DNA from: Euglena gracilis
Lineage: Eukaryota; Euglenida; Euglenophyceae; Euglenales
DNA: 64,000 nt
Direction: 5' to 3'
NCBI GenBank assembly: GCA_039621445.1
Contig: CP154955.1
Location: 15,064,465-15,128,464 of the forward strand
The translations under genes and the position numbers were made by a program. The notes beneath the pieces were generated by a model. That model worked only from the letters and a program-made list of their open reading frames with translations. It did not search any database and was not told the DNA's origin. Every line of letters starts with the position of its first letter. Position 1 is the stretch's first letter. Shown here piece by piece: positions 23,241 to 33,959 of the stretch.

Positions 23241-23690
23241 AGCTGTCCTCCTCCCCGCCTCCTCCACCCTCCGAGTGGTGGGGCCGTTGCCTGCGCCAGC
23301 GGGCCCCGGGCTTTGCACTTGGCGACCAATCATCAAACCCAGGCGTGTTGACCTTGGTGCAGGGATGGCGGCACACCCCGTTGGCAACAGCCTGGGGTTG
23401 AGAGGGGGAGTGCAGGGAGTTGGCTTCGGTGGCGGACATTTGCCAGGCGGAAAATTCGACTGGGCGGACCGGATTTCGACCCAATGCCGGCATTGGCATG
23501 CCGGCATGTCGACATTTGAATGTCGACGTTGTCATGAATTTGGAGAAGGGTTCTGGGTGTGTAGGAGGGCAAGCGGGAACCTCCAACTCTTGTTTGGAGG
23601 GGGGGGGGGGCAGGAATTTGCTATACTCGCGTCGATGCTTCACGGGGCACCCTGAATTCCTGTGGGGGTAGGAGGCAACCAACCCCAGCG
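23241..23690. other. No gene seen; contains a palindrome cluster
   Basis: Three perfect palindromes lie end to end at 23481-23527 (CCAATGCCGGCATTGG, CATGCCGGCATG and a 20-bp one around TCGACATT-TG-AATGTCGA). The rest is unassigned. Confidence 0.6.
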
Positions 23691-23697
23691 GGCTCAC

Positions 23698-23827
23698 CAA
23701 TCTGGAAAACAAATCTCTGGGCTGGACATTCATCACAAAAACAGTGTGTGAAAAGACCGTGGCCGATTTGAGCCGTCCGAGCTTGTCGGTGTCCCTCTGG
23801 TTGGCGCCACACAACCCTTGGCCTCAA
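23698..23827 (-). CDS. Candidate internal exon with cysteine-rich end
   Basis: Minus strand: the pyrimidine-rich acceptor TTGTGTGTCTGTCAG leads into a frame reading LRPRVVWRQPEGHRQARTA, then IGHGLFTHCFCDECPAQRF. It ends at a strong donor (GATTG|GTGAGC). The H-C-x-C-x-x-C spacing suggests a metal-binding segment, but the family is not recognised. Confidence 0.4.
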
Positions 23828-24114
23828 CTGACAGACACACAAGTTGTCCCGAAGGGGGAAAATACACAATCAGACTTGGCACTTTTAAAGAAACATCTCG
23901 GCACTGACAGTACAGGAATCTGAGGGGAGAATCAATACAAAGATAAGCACCAAATATCTGTTTGCAGACTACGAGTAAAATGCAAGGGAAAGAAAAAAAC
24001 CAATAAATCCATAGGTCATCAGATTGGACAAAAAGGGAATGCAAATTGCAAGTACAAATTTGTTATTTGTTTTGTTGCTTTTTTTTGTGCTCAAGCACAT
24101 CAAAAAAAAAAACG

Positions 24115-24263
24115 TTAAATAAAAAGGCAATGACAAACAAGGTTGTGCTCTTTGCACTCAATTGATTCCTGAATACCAGTTTCTCCATTAAAAAAAAATA
24201 GTGCACAGTTTTGAAACTTCTCTGGACAGAGATATGTGTTCAGAATTTGTGTATCCCACTGAC
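24115..24263 (-). CDS. Candidate terminal exon, function unknown
   Basis: Minus strand: an excellent acceptor (CTCCTTTTGCCTTCTGTCACAG) is followed by GQWDTQILNTYLCPEKFQNC, a run of phenylalanines from nine T residues, then NGETGIQESIECKEHNLVCH and a TAA at 24115. Low GC contrasts with the poly-G sequence upstream. Function not recognised. Confidence 0.45.
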
Positions 24264-24984
24264 CTGTGACAGAAGGCAAAAGGAGACCGGGCGTGTGACT
24301 TGTATGCAATTGGGGGTGGGAACCGGCGGGGCGTGGCCGGGAAACATGGACGGGTGGCGCGCTGCCGCCGCCCGCCCCGCCCTGCCCTCCGATGGGAGCG
24401 TCTGGGGGCGAACCACCACCCCGGTGGCCCTCGGCCATGCCCCGCAGCACAGCACCATCAGCGCCACGACGAGCACCAGCAGCCCCGAGGCCGCGTCACG
24501 CCGGGGATGGGCCCGGAGGGACGCCGTGCTGCCGGGGGGGGGGGCCGGTTGGGGGGTCGACCCCCCACCCCCCACCCTCCACAATCAGAATAGCAAAGCC
24601 ATTTTCCGGGAGCACCAATTTTGGGGTGGAAAATCGGTGTTCCCGGAGATATGGGAGGAGGCCATGCAGGGGGTGGGGGGGTCGACCGCCCCCCACCCCA
24701 CCACCCTGGCTGTTTGGCCGATTCCCGTTCTGCCCTGGGGGGGGGGGGGGGGGGGGGGGGGAATGCGGCACGTGCTGCTTGCTTGGCCGCCACGGATGCA
24801 TGCGCCACAGCCCGGCGTTTGGCAAACCGCGGCTTTTCCAGACACACATTGCCCTTCATGCCACGTCTCCCCTGTCGAAAAACCCCACAGGGAAGAAGCC
24901 CACTGGGGGTCCAACCCGAAAAAAATACCTGACCCTCCCAAGGTGATTGAACTGAATTAATTGGAAAAAGGGACGACGATGTTG
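24264..24984. other. GC-rich, poly-G/C-laden stretch
   Basis: Proline/glycine open frames only. No exon continuing the NAGPA-like fragment was found here. Confidence 0.5.
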
Positions 24985-25192
24985 TTATCCTCCCCCGTCT
25001 AAATTAAGCGCATCTTTACACTGTAAGGTTTGCATTGCATTCATTAATTCAGGTGTGGTTACCCCAGAAGAAGTAACAACAAACCACCAAATTGTTGACA
25101 TACAAACTGCTATTCTATTATCGCCTGATTCCAATCGATCCAAACAGCTTTTCTGCACCAGACTGACGTTCAAGAAAGGATCGCCGAGCGAA
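24985..25192 (-). pseudogene. Exon or fragment of a phosphodiester glycosidase (NAGPA-like) domain
   Basis: After a possible acceptor (GATACTCAACAG) the minus-strand frame reads SLGDPFLNVSLVQKSCLD, then NRIAVCM, then SGVTTPELMNAMQ and CKDALNLDGGG, and stops immediately. R-x-A-x-G-like, G-V/M-T-x-x-E-L and the signature A-L-N-L-D-G-G-G are the C-terminal core motifs of the NAGPA/DUF2233 phosphodiester glycosidase family, which cleaves GlcNAc-1-phosphodiester in the Golgi of animals and has bacterial relatives. The residues that should follow DGGG (S-S/A-T) are missing. Either an intron with a non-GT donor begins in GGAGGATAAC, or this is a truncated remnant. Confidence 0.5.
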
Positions 25193-25499
25193 CTGTTGAG
25201 TATCGTTGACCGAAGCCAGGACGCTTTGCATTGGCCGGGCCAATCCGCACCCCCACCCCCCTCCCCCCGTTACGGGGCAAGCCGCTCTCCGCCCGGTGAG
25301 GGGCCGCTGGAAGGCACAGGAAAGCCTCGTAGTGGCTGCCGACGCCTGGCTGGCAAGTTGGTCGCCCGGCAGGTGACACAGCACCAAGGAATGCATACGT
25401 ACATACACCCATTTTCAAAAGTCTTCGTGCTCCTGCCGTGTCAAAGGTCCCCTAGGCCACCGCGGTCTGGGTTTGCCCACTCTGGAGAGTCGGGGGGGG

Positions 25500-25618
25500 G
25501 ATCAAATGAGCGGGAATGGGAGCGAGGGTCATATTGCACCAAATCGCAAAACTCAAAAGGAAAAACATTTGAAGCCGTGGCTGGGAAAAAAGCTGTGATA
25601 CAATTTCAAGCGTCCTGG
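25500..25618 (-). CDS. Candidate exon, hydrophobic peptide
   Basis: Minus strand: a pyrimidine-rich acceptor (TTTTCTTATTTAGTCACACAATTCAG) precedes a frame reading RTLEIVSQLFSQPRLQMFFL, then SFAIWCNMTLAPIPAHLI. It resembles part of a membrane protein. The donor is unclear, and the plus strand is also open across this stretch. Confidence 0.28.
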
Positions 25619-26133
25619 CTGAATTGTGTGACTAAATAAGAAAAGTACGTGGACATGGGGAGTGCCAACGACGATGGGTGTGCCGTGGACTGGGGGGTGG
25701 GGGCAAGGTACCCCCAACAGGGCATTCTGAACAAACCCCCCCCCAGGGATCCAACTCAGCTCAGCTGACCAATCCTCCATGGGGTGCCCCAGCTGGAACT
25801 GGGCCTAATCTGGGGGAAAATTGGATCTTGGAAATATGGATGAAAGCCTAAAATCAGCAAATTGTTACAAAAAATCCAAAACAAATATTGACATTAAAAA
25901 TTTGATCCGTAGCCCATTTTCGACCCCATTTGGCCATTTTTTTTCGACCCAGTTCTGCCAACCCCTGGTATCTCCGCATTAAAGACGAACTTAGGCGGCC
26001 GAATTCGCACTTAAGGGTTTTTCCTTTGAAATGGGCGCATTTGTGCAAATGCGCAAATTTTACAAAACTCCTAGGACCCTGTACCCTGACACAGGGAGAA
26101 CAGTTTATGAGCTGTGACACCCCTTTATTGTAG

Positions 26134-26196
26134 GGGATTAACCCCCAGTGGTTTGGTGTAAATGCTGCTGACCAGGTGACCTGGATAGGGCTGAGG
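26134..26196 (+). CDS. Exon-like segment inside the TIR element
   Basis: Acceptor CACCCCTTTATTGTAG, frame GINPQWFGVNAADQVTWIGL, donor GAGG|GTGAGA. The frame stays open past the donor, and another frame is open to a second donor at CCACCG|GTAAGA, so the exact model is uncertain. It could be a relic of cargo or transposase sequence. Confidence 0.25.
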
Positions 26197-26379
26197 GTGA
26201 GAGTGGTGCTCTTGTACATCAAACAGGAGAGAGGCACACACCCCTTGTTACGACACTTGGAAATGGTGCTGAAGTGCTGGCTGAACTGACTTGGATACTA
26301 CCGCCACCGGTAAGAACACACTGAGCCTCATTAGATCACACACCACAGACTACGTCAGCCAGCCGTCACGCAACTGATG

Positions 26380-26820
26380 TATGTTTGTGGGCACATTTGC
26401 GCAAATAAAAACAATTGTGTTTGTGGGCGCATTTGCGCAAATAAAACGTAAACCGATGATGTTAAAATGACGTGTTTGTAGGCGCAAATGCGCAAATAAA
26501 CAAATTTTTTTGGTGCGCGCATTTGCGCAAATGCGCACCAACGTGTTTATGTTTATTTGCGCAAATGCGCCCACAAACACGTATTTTTACTTTCCATGTC
26601 AAAAGACACCAATGAGGACCATGACCCCACGAGGTTTTAAACCGTGATGGACGTGTTGGTGCGCGCAATTGCGCAAATAAACACAATTATGTTTGTGCGT
26701 GCATTTGCGCAAATGCGCGCACAAGCATTTTATAAACCGCTTCAAAATGATGTGTTTGTAGGAGCCTTAGAGCACACAAACAACGTTGTGTTTATTTGTG
26801 CAAATGCGCACACCAACACA
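26380..26820. repeat. Palindromic module cluster 1 (GTGGGCGCATTTGCGCAAATAAA)
   Basis: About seven modules of 25-30 bp centred on ATTTGCGCAAAT alternate in orientation with short TGTTTGT/AAACA spacers. Several pairs form perfect hairpins, for example around 26512-26545. Confidence 0.85.
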
Positions 26821-26857
26821 CATGAGTTGTGCGATACCATCTCCTCCTCCGTGACAG

Positions 26858-26924
26858 CTGGCGAACGCAATTCTTCATGTCAACCATTGATTTGCACCAC
26901 GATTATGTGGTGATGAAATTTGTG
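26858..26924 (+). CDS. Exon-like segment inside the TIR element
   Basis: Acceptor CATCTCCTCCTCCGTGACAG, frame WRTQFFMSTIDLHHDYVVMK, donor TTGTG|GTGAGA. Both splice signals are strong for such a short piece. Function unknown. Confidence 0.28.
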
Positions 26925-27787
26925 GTGAGAGGTGGTGTGGAGCGTTCACTGGAACACGGCATGTGACTGGCCAAAATTTGCCTGTCTTACGTGTGTACAT
27001 TTGTACTGCTGTTACCCAGCCTGAACGGCCTGTTGTTTTGGCGTCATCTGTTTAGCAGTTAAACGTAATGAATTGATGACGTGCAAACGACCTGTGACTG
27101 TTGGACACCTTTCCTGCAACAGGACTGCGTTACAAGAAGACAAAATTTGGCACCTGAAATTCCCGGGACGTGTCCGGCCGTAGTCCGTTTTATGGTTTTC
27201 TTTGCCATTTTTCCCTTGAAAAACGTAAAAAAAACACCAGTTTTTGTGATAATTTGGGGGGAGTGGGTCCCACCGCTTTGATGCACCCTATGCAGTGGTA
27301 AAGCTTCAACACTTCCTTCTTGCATCCAAAGTAACGGGTGTTTGAGGGCTATCTCTCTCCGGCTGCTGGTTGCCATGCACTGGCACCGCGTCGTCCCCCC
27401 AGTCTCACACCCCGGTTGCGGGGTATAACGTGGCCGCTGTGGTGGGTGTTGTTGCACCGGGGAGGTGGATGCCGGTCTGGTGGGTGCCGAAGCATCAGCA
27501 GCCGATGAGGCTGCAACAGCGGAGCCGAGGCCGCAGGTCAGCGGCAGGGCCCTTGGGACCCAAAAATTGGTGCCGGTGGAGGTGCACCGTTACTGGGTGG
27601 CTGTGCACCCACCTTCAAGAGATCCTATGTCTCCATCTTTTGTGGGACCTGTCAATGATCAAAAAACGGCACCATAACACCATATGCCAGAGGAGACGGT
27701 GTGGTCATTTGGGTTGAACCCACTCAGAAGCCACTAAGGGTAGCTGTAGGAGGGCCAAATGCAGTCACTTTTTACTCCTCCATTGGT

Positions 27788-28060
27788 GGTTTATTTGTGC
27801 ATTTGCGCGCATCACGTTGTTTTGTGGGCACAAATGCGCAAATAAACATAGTAAATTGTACAGTTTCTTCATGCAGTTTATTTGCGCATTTGCGCCCACA
27901 ACCAACGTGATCCGCGCAAATGCGCAAATAAACCACATCTGCTGTCGGTGTTTGACGGTTGTGTATCCGTCACACTGTTCTTCTTTGTGTTTATTTGCGC
28001 AATTGCGCGCACCAACAAAGAACATGTTTGTTTGCGCATTTGCGCCCATAAGCAGGGGGG
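27788..28060. repeat. Palindromic module cluster 2
   Basis: Six further ATTTGCGCAAAT-type modules with TTTATTTGCGCA and GCGCCCACAAAC arms lie in both orientations. Confidence 0.85.
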
Positions 28061-28083
28061 GGGGAATGCGCTCGCCCAGCCTC

Positions 28084-28440
28084 AAAAAAAATGCGCAAAA
28101 ATGCGCAAAAATGCGCAAAAAATGCGCATTTTTGGAAAAAATGCGCAAAAATGTGCAAAATCCAAGAAAAAATGCGCAAAAATCACGAAAATGCAAAAAT
28201 TACCCAAAAACATGCAAAAATGGCACCAAATTTGAAGAAATTATGTAGAATAATGAGGAAAATGTATGTTTCAAAAAAAAGTCAAAATTTTCAATTTTTT
28301 GCAAAAAAATACAAAAATGGTCAAAAAATGCGAAAATTTTGGAACATCACGAAAAAATGTGCCAAAAAGCAAAAAAAATGTGCTAAAAAAAACGAAAAAA
28401 TGCGCAAAAAAATGCGAAAAAATGCGCAAAAATGCCCTGC
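28084..28440 (+). repeat. (AAAAATGCGC)n-like minisatellite
   Basis: AAAAATGCGC units degenerate into A-rich AAAATGC and AAAATGG variants. They look like an expansion of half of the palindromic module. Confidence 0.8.
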
Positions 28441-28572
28441 ATAAGCTTGCGCGTCGACAAACAATGTGACAAACCCACCAACTGGACGGCCCGTTGGTCC
28501 GTGCCGTCACGGCCTCTATGTTACGCCGTTTATCAACAGCGTCAGTTCATGGGTACCAAAGCCCAATCCCTG

Positions 28573-28664
28573 AAGGACATGTTTGTGTTTATGGGCGCAA
28601 ATGCGCAAATAAACATAAACATGTTGGTGCGCGCATTTGCGCCCATAAACACAAACATGTCCTT
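28573..28664. repeat. Perfect 34-bp inverted repeat, 24-nt loop
   Basis: AAGGACATGTTTGTG...GCGCAAATGCGC at 28573-28606 is exactly mirrored at 28631-28664. Weaker pairing extends outward to about 50 bp (GCCCAA...AAGG). Two modules therefore sit head to head as a cruciform-capable unit. Confidence 0.9.
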
Positions 28665-29254
28665 CCAGTGTTGGGCTTCTTCTGCAGGGTTCTTTGTCAC
28701 ACAACTGGTTGTGCGCACCCCCCTGCACATCCCTTGCCCAACGCCCCACACTTACCTTCCTCTCACTGCGGCCCTCCTTCCGGCTTGGTCACACCACACC
28801 CACACCCCCCGGCACCTTCCTCCCCGCACTTTGACAAACAGCTCACAAACACCACACCAAGGTGCCGCAAGCAAAGGAATCCGGCAAACACCCAGGATGC
28901 ACACCGCCGGCAGCTCGGACACACCCGGGGACACAGCCGAAAGGAGCAACAAGGGCAGTAAAGGTCCGGTTCCTATGGTGCTTTTTTGCGTTTTTTTCAG
29001 TGTGGGCCGGCAGGGCCCCGGGGGTTTGGGCCCACAAAGTCCTTCCCGACACCCCCCAAAATCGCTGTTTTTGGCCAAAGTCCTGGGGGTCACACCGCCA
29101 AAACCAAAAAATCGCTTCGTTTTTGCCCTTGCTTGTCAACGTTTTTTCAAACCCCCCGGACCTTCACCGCCGGAATCAAAAAACTCGGGGATTTGCGCAA
29201 ATGCGCAAATCAAACGAAAAAAGCTTAAGTGCGAATTAGGCCGCCTAAGACGAA

Positions 29255-29690
29255 ATGGTTAGTGGTTGGCCGCCATCCAATAAATTGGTTGGGGAGGGTT
29301 AAGCTAGAAAAAGAGTGCTGGAGGAAAATACTTTTCTGACTGGCTGGATGCCACGGAGTCCACTTTGGGCAGCAGCTCCCTGGTGACTGGCCGCACTTGC
29401 AAATATCAAAACCGTACCAACAAAGGGTTTGCCAGACAGAACCGGCCATCCAACGGTGAAAACCGACATGTTCCAGGGGAGAGAGGGGGAGGAAGACAGG
29501 GAGGGCCACCCAGACTCCAGCCAGGCATCGGGCGGGTGAACGTCCGGGGGCGGGAGAGACAGCGGGAACCCCCTTTAAAAGGCCACCCATTGCAGGCAAG
29601 GAAAAGCAGAACAGGAGCTGTGGCAGAGGGGGTCAGGGCTGTGGATTGGGGAGGGGGCAATGGGTGCCCCCAGTGTGGGGTGAACAATTA
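29255..29690. other. No supported gene
   Basis: Unassigned sequence without repeats or splice-bounded coding signal. Confidence 0.4.
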
Positions 29691-29734
29691 TCAAATACTT
29701 GAAAGATTTTGCACCTCTTCCCTTGTAAACCCCC

Positions 29735-30145
29735 CCCAAAATAACCCCCCCCCCCGGGGCCGATTGAGCAAAAATCCAAAAATAAGACCCCCCAAATAAG
29801 ACCCCCTGACGGCGCAAAGCGCCGAAGACGGCGAAAACTTTCCCTAAAAAATTACCAAAGCCCCCAATTTCACACACAAAAATGATGAAATTGCAAAAAA
29901 AAAATCAGATTTTTGAAGTGAAAAAAAAACATGCTTAATGTCAACCGACACCAATTCACATATGGCGCGAAGCAGGATTTTTTTATTTTTTAAAATTTTA
30001 ATGCTTTTGGGAACCTTAAAAATGGTGTTCTTTTTTTTGGACCCGGGTCGGTCAAGAAAAAATCCAAAAACAAGACCCCCCTGGGTTTTTCCAAAAACGG
30101 ACCCAAAAATAAGGCCAGGGTCTTATTTTTGGGGGGGGGGATAAT
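29735..30145. repeat. AATAAGACCC-family element, longest copy
   Basis: Inverted C-run/AAAATAA sequence at the left and GGGTCTTATTTTTGGGGGGG at the right bound AT-rich interior with AAATAAGACCCCC repeats and a GGCGCAAAGCGCC hairpin near 29811. Related fragments lie at 2673, 5030 and 37800. Class unknown. Confidence 0.5.
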
Positions 30146-30346
30146 CTAAGCACGTAAGACAAAAATGATAATGGATAAAATGGATAAAAACTGGGGAGGG
30201 TTCGAATTTGAAATAACCACCTCCCCAGTTCTCACCAAATGGTGAGAACTGGGGAGGTGGTGCTTTGACAAGGGAGGGGACAATTCTGTTTCTGTCTCTG
30301 TGTGTTTCTGTATCTGTTTCTTGTGGCCCTTTTTTCTTCCCTTCAA

Positions 30347-30460
30347 ATTGTGTGTGTGTGTGTGTGTGTGTGTGTCCGTGCGTGCATGCGTGCGTGCATA
30401 TGTGGGTGCGTGCGTGCGAGCGTGCGTGCGTGTCTGCCTGCGTGCGTGCGTGCGTGCGTG

Positions 30461-30558
<98 letters not shown>

Positions 30559-30572
30559 TGTGTGGTGTGTGT
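30347..30572 (+). repeat. Mixed GT / TGCG / TGCC microsatellite
   Basis: Blocks of GT, TGCG, TGCC and TGCG again follow each other with sharp boundaries. Cysteine/alanine open frames are artefacts. Confidence 0.95.
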
Positions 30573-31507
30573 GTTGTATGTGTGGCAACCAAAGGCGAAG
30601 TGCTACGGTCCATTATTTGCCTGGCCAGAAAAAGTTGTGGTTTGTGGTGCCTTGGGGGGCAGAACTGTTTGACCAGTGGAGGGTGGATTCCTCCACACAC
30701 ACAAAAATGGTGCAGCCCAATGCCAGATAGAAACGGTTGGCAGCGATTCGGACCACCCTTGGATTTGGGGGGGAGGGGCTCCAGCATGGGGGCACCCACC
30801 AATGCATTCTCTAACTGTCACAAAAACTTCGAGGAAAAAAAGAAGAGAAAATAAATTGTTTTGAGTGAGCACAGGAGAAAAACTTTGGTCCCCACCTGAA
30901 TTTCTAATGAGGTTGCTTGTTTATCAAAGAAAGCAAATCATTTTTTTTTCATTTCACTGACCTGCCTGTGTTCACTGAGAAATATTCCCATCCAATTTCA
31001 AGGATGAACTTGTATACAAAGACAAAAAAGGGAGTTCCAATGACGAACCTTGGTCCCTGGGTTTCCCATTTAAATCCACCACTTGCAACAGCCCTCACCG
31101 GCAAGTAAAATACCCTGTGTCAGAAAAACGAGGGCGCAGCGGCAGGGCTCTCGTGGCCACGCGTCATGAAAAATCCATTTGGCGCAACCTGTCCAAAAAA
31201 ATATGGCAGAGTCAATTTGAATTACTTGTATTTTAGCAACATATCCCCAATCAATTGTTTTCCCATTTCTTTGTCCAAGGCAAAAGAAATTGGGATGCTG
31301 CCACACGGTGTTGGCACACGGTTGTGCAGCACACAAGGTGCACACCATGCAGACTTTTGGCACCGAAGTGCGATGTTCACTTCTGTGACGTGACTATTTT
31401 GTTTGCACCACTTTCACACATTTTTTGGGAGATGCCGGAAAGAAAAGCCCCCACCATACAACAGAACACCCCACACCCTCCCCACCCCCCCAACACCCCC
31501 TACACTA
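30573..31507. other. Moderate-GC sequence, no exon could be fixed
   Basis: Frames near 30960-31100 (plus) and 31070-31310 (minus) look somewhat coding, and GGCAA|GTAAAA near 31107 is donor-like. Strands conflict and acceptors are weak, so nothing is called. Confidence 0.35.
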
Positions 31508-32055
31508 CCAGGTTTGAAATGTGGTGAGCTCTTAAAGGGACTTGCACGTAATGGAAGGCCGAAAAGACTGGCATTGCTAATTCCGCGTAATTTATAATTT
31601 ACAAATTACAGACTTGCAATTTACGCTGATTTTACAGAAATTTCTGAAATGTTAACCCCCCCATATACCCGCTTTGGTGGATATTTTCCGCTTATTTTTG
31701 ACCCGTTTTCAACCCAAAGTCCATGGATTTCGGGCCAAAAAGGGGGCGCTGGCGGGTCGAAAAAACGCTCGTTTTGGGCTCAAAAACAGGTCTTCCGGGT
31801 CCGGGAGGCCAAAACACATCGTTTCGGGGAAAAAAAATTCGATTTTTTGACTTTTTTTTACCCAAAAATGACCCACAGTCCATTGGTTTCAGGCCCAAAA
31901 CGGGGGGGGGGGCGGGGTGTCGAAAACGCTCATTTTAGGCTCGAAAACAGTTTTTCCGGGTCCGGGAGGCCAAAAAACATGGTTCTGAGCAAAAAAAAAA
32001 GTTTGCCCAGGGGTAAGCTTCGCTCTTACCCATAAAGGGATAAGAGCTCAGCGAC
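31508..32055 (-). repeat. Large interspersed repeat, short copy C
   Basis: It starts CCAGGTTTG...GAGCTCTTAAAGGGA and ends with GGGTAAGCTTCGCTCTTACCC-type hairpin sequence and GAGCTCAGCGAC. It is oriented as copy A2 but lacks most 190-bp modules, keeping two of the 165-bp modules. At 548 bp it is probably an internal-deletion derivative. Confidence 0.75.
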
Positions 32056-32503
32056 CCCCCCAATTCACCCCACACATGCTACCCCTCCTCCCACTCACAC
32101 CCCTCTCCCCTCTGTCACCCCACGGCTCCCCCCACCTCCTCCCCCCACTGTCACTCCACACCCCCCACTGTCACCCACCAATTCCATCTCAATGAATAAG
32201 AATTTGCACACAAATCATTTTTATGGGCAAATTTTTTTGACTTACTCAACCTTCGGCCTCGCCCAGGGAGGCCATCCCCCGGATCCCCCAGAGCAAAAAA
32301 CAACACCATCCAACTGTGGGTGAAAGGTAAAATCCTTTTGTGTGCAATTTTGCTGGACTCTTTTAAAATACAATTTTGTTGATGTTGTGCATGATGGTGA
32401 TATGTGAAATTGGTCATGAATGACACTTCCAAAAGGAGAATTTTCAAACAATTTCTGAACACCCCCACACACACTGCCCCCCCAAATACACCCCCAACTG
32501 TCA

Positions 32504-32535
<32 letters not shown>

Positions 32536-33560
32536 GCACGCACACACACACACACACCTCCACACCTCCACACATCCCCACAAATCCACCCACAGTACTC
32601 CACACAAAAAGTGCACGTGGTTTCACTGCATGTCATTGTGTGTTTTCCTTTTTTTTTTAGGAATTGAGGGACAAGGGCACGCGAGGCATGGTGCATGCAG
32701 TGTGCCACCCACAGTGTGTCGGCATCGCTGATCTCCCATCAATGCTCCGCCATTAACACAGGGGTGTGTTAATGACATGGCGTGTCTTTGACAGGGAATG
32801 GGATGGCGGGGGGGGGGGGGGGGAATGCACCCTTCGGTCAAGCAAACACACATGACAATGCCAATGACGATGAAGATGATGATGGTGATGATGACGACAA
32901 CAACAACAACAAACACTCCAAAGTTAGAAGCCTCCTTGCTGTCCATCCGAGCAGGAATTCATGGATTTGGGAAATACGTTTGGTCTCCAAAATCAAACCA
33001 AAAGTACCAGCCTGGGGAAGGGGCGTGGGGCTGTTCACCATTCCAGAGCTTTAGAACTGGTTCCCACATGATGGAAGATGTTCCCATATAACCCTGCAAC
33101 GCTGGCGAGTCTCGCCCAAGGAGCAAGCACAGGTGCCTGGGGCTCCAAGGTTGGCCGGCGGGTGGCTGTACGCAGCTGGGTGTCAGGAACGCGGGTGGGT
33201 CAGGGTCAACCCGAACCTCCGGATGGGCCGCACAGCAGAGGCAGCAAGGCGAAGGCAGAAAGGGCGGGGGAAAGCAACACCTGAAGCGTCCCAAACAATA
33301 TAGGCCGAGGAGGGGCCAGGGAGAGAGTGAGAGAGGGAGGGCGGGGAGGAGGGGGAGAAGGAGGGGGGCTGGCGGCCGGAGGCCGGCCCCCACGGGGAAG
33401 GGCTGGGAGGCCACCACCACAACCAGAGATTCACTTGTGACCCTGGGGCTGTTCCCCAGGCCCAAACCCACCCACTTTTTTCGAACCCCAGCAACCCACG
33501 ACCCCCCCCCCCCCGGTCAATCACCAACCAACCCATCCACCCAAAACCCAGAAAACAGAT
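32056..33560. other. No gene seen; short repeats
   Basis: (AC)n at 32505-32562. A GCCATTAACAC...GTGTTAATG palindromic unit at about 32750-32798 matches 10629 and 53613. A GAT/GAC trinucleotide tract lies at about 32868-32914. From 33200 to 33560 sequence is GC-rich. Confidence 0.5.
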
Positions 33561-33585
33561 GGGGAGGTGACAGACTTTCATTTAG

Positions 33586-33629
33586 TGCGCCGCGGCGAAG
33601 TTTGCCGCGGCAAACTTCGCCGCGGCGCA
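33586..33629. repeat. 44-bp perfect palindrome
   Basis: TGCGCCGCGGCGAAGTTTG, then CCGCGG at the centre, then the exact complement of the left arm. There is no loop. It begins a cluster of related GCCGCGGCGCAC words. Confidence 0.97.
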
Positions 33630-33830
33630 AAATTATTTGTTCCGCGGCGCACAATCAAATTTCTGCCGCGGCGCACCCGTGGCGCACCTGAAACGCTGCC
33701 GCGGCGCACCAACAACGCACCTGCGGCACATCAAAGAGGCCAGACAGAGGATAATTGGGATGGTCATGCCGCGGCACATGCGGCGCACAGAATTTCCAGT
33801 GCCGCGGCGCACGCGGCCAGGCAAGGACAG
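33630..33830. repeat. Cluster of GCCGCGGCGCAC modules
   Basis: At least seven full or partial copies of the palindromic word TGCGCCGCGGCGCA occur in 200 bp with short AT-richer spacers. No coding signal. Confidence 0.8.
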
Positions 33831-33845
33831 TCGTCCCCGGTTTTT

Positions 33846-33910
33846 GGTCTCCGGTGGGGTCTGGTGGGATCCGGTGGGATCCGGTGGGATCCGGTGGGAT
33901 CCGGTGGGTT
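33846..33910 (+). repeat. 10-bp minisatellite (GGATCCGGTG)
   Basis: Five to six units of GGATCCGGTG. The same array recurs at 34398-34447. Confidence 0.95.
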
Positions 33911-33959
33911 GCCTTGGGGGGGGGGGGGGATCGGGAATTCATCGATTATAAAATTGCAA

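Larger units (their letters stand above)
25990..29249. mobile_element. 3.26-kb TIR element filled with TTTGCGCAAA palindromic modules
   Basis: The ends are 26-bp inverted repeats with one mismatch: CTTAGGCGGCC...GCACTTAAG at 25990-26015 and its complement at 29224-29249. A 5-bp duplication ACGAA flanks them (25985-25989, 29250-29254). Similarity continues inward through a TTTTTC...TTTGA block to a GCGCATTTGCGCAAAT module at each end. The interior holds about a dozen more such modules in both orientations (26390-26820, 27790-28060, 28590-28665). No intact transposase is visible, so it is non-autonomous or degenerate. Superfamily not recognised. Confidence 0.8.

Noticed and set aside
26380-28665. 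CRISPR-like array of repeated palindromic words
   Set aside because: Spacing is irregular, orientation alternates, there are no unique spacers of fixed length and no cas genes, and the context is a eukaryotic transposon.
30573-31400. Possible exons on either strand
   Set aside because: Coding-like frames conflict between strands and lack a convincing acceptor-donor pair.
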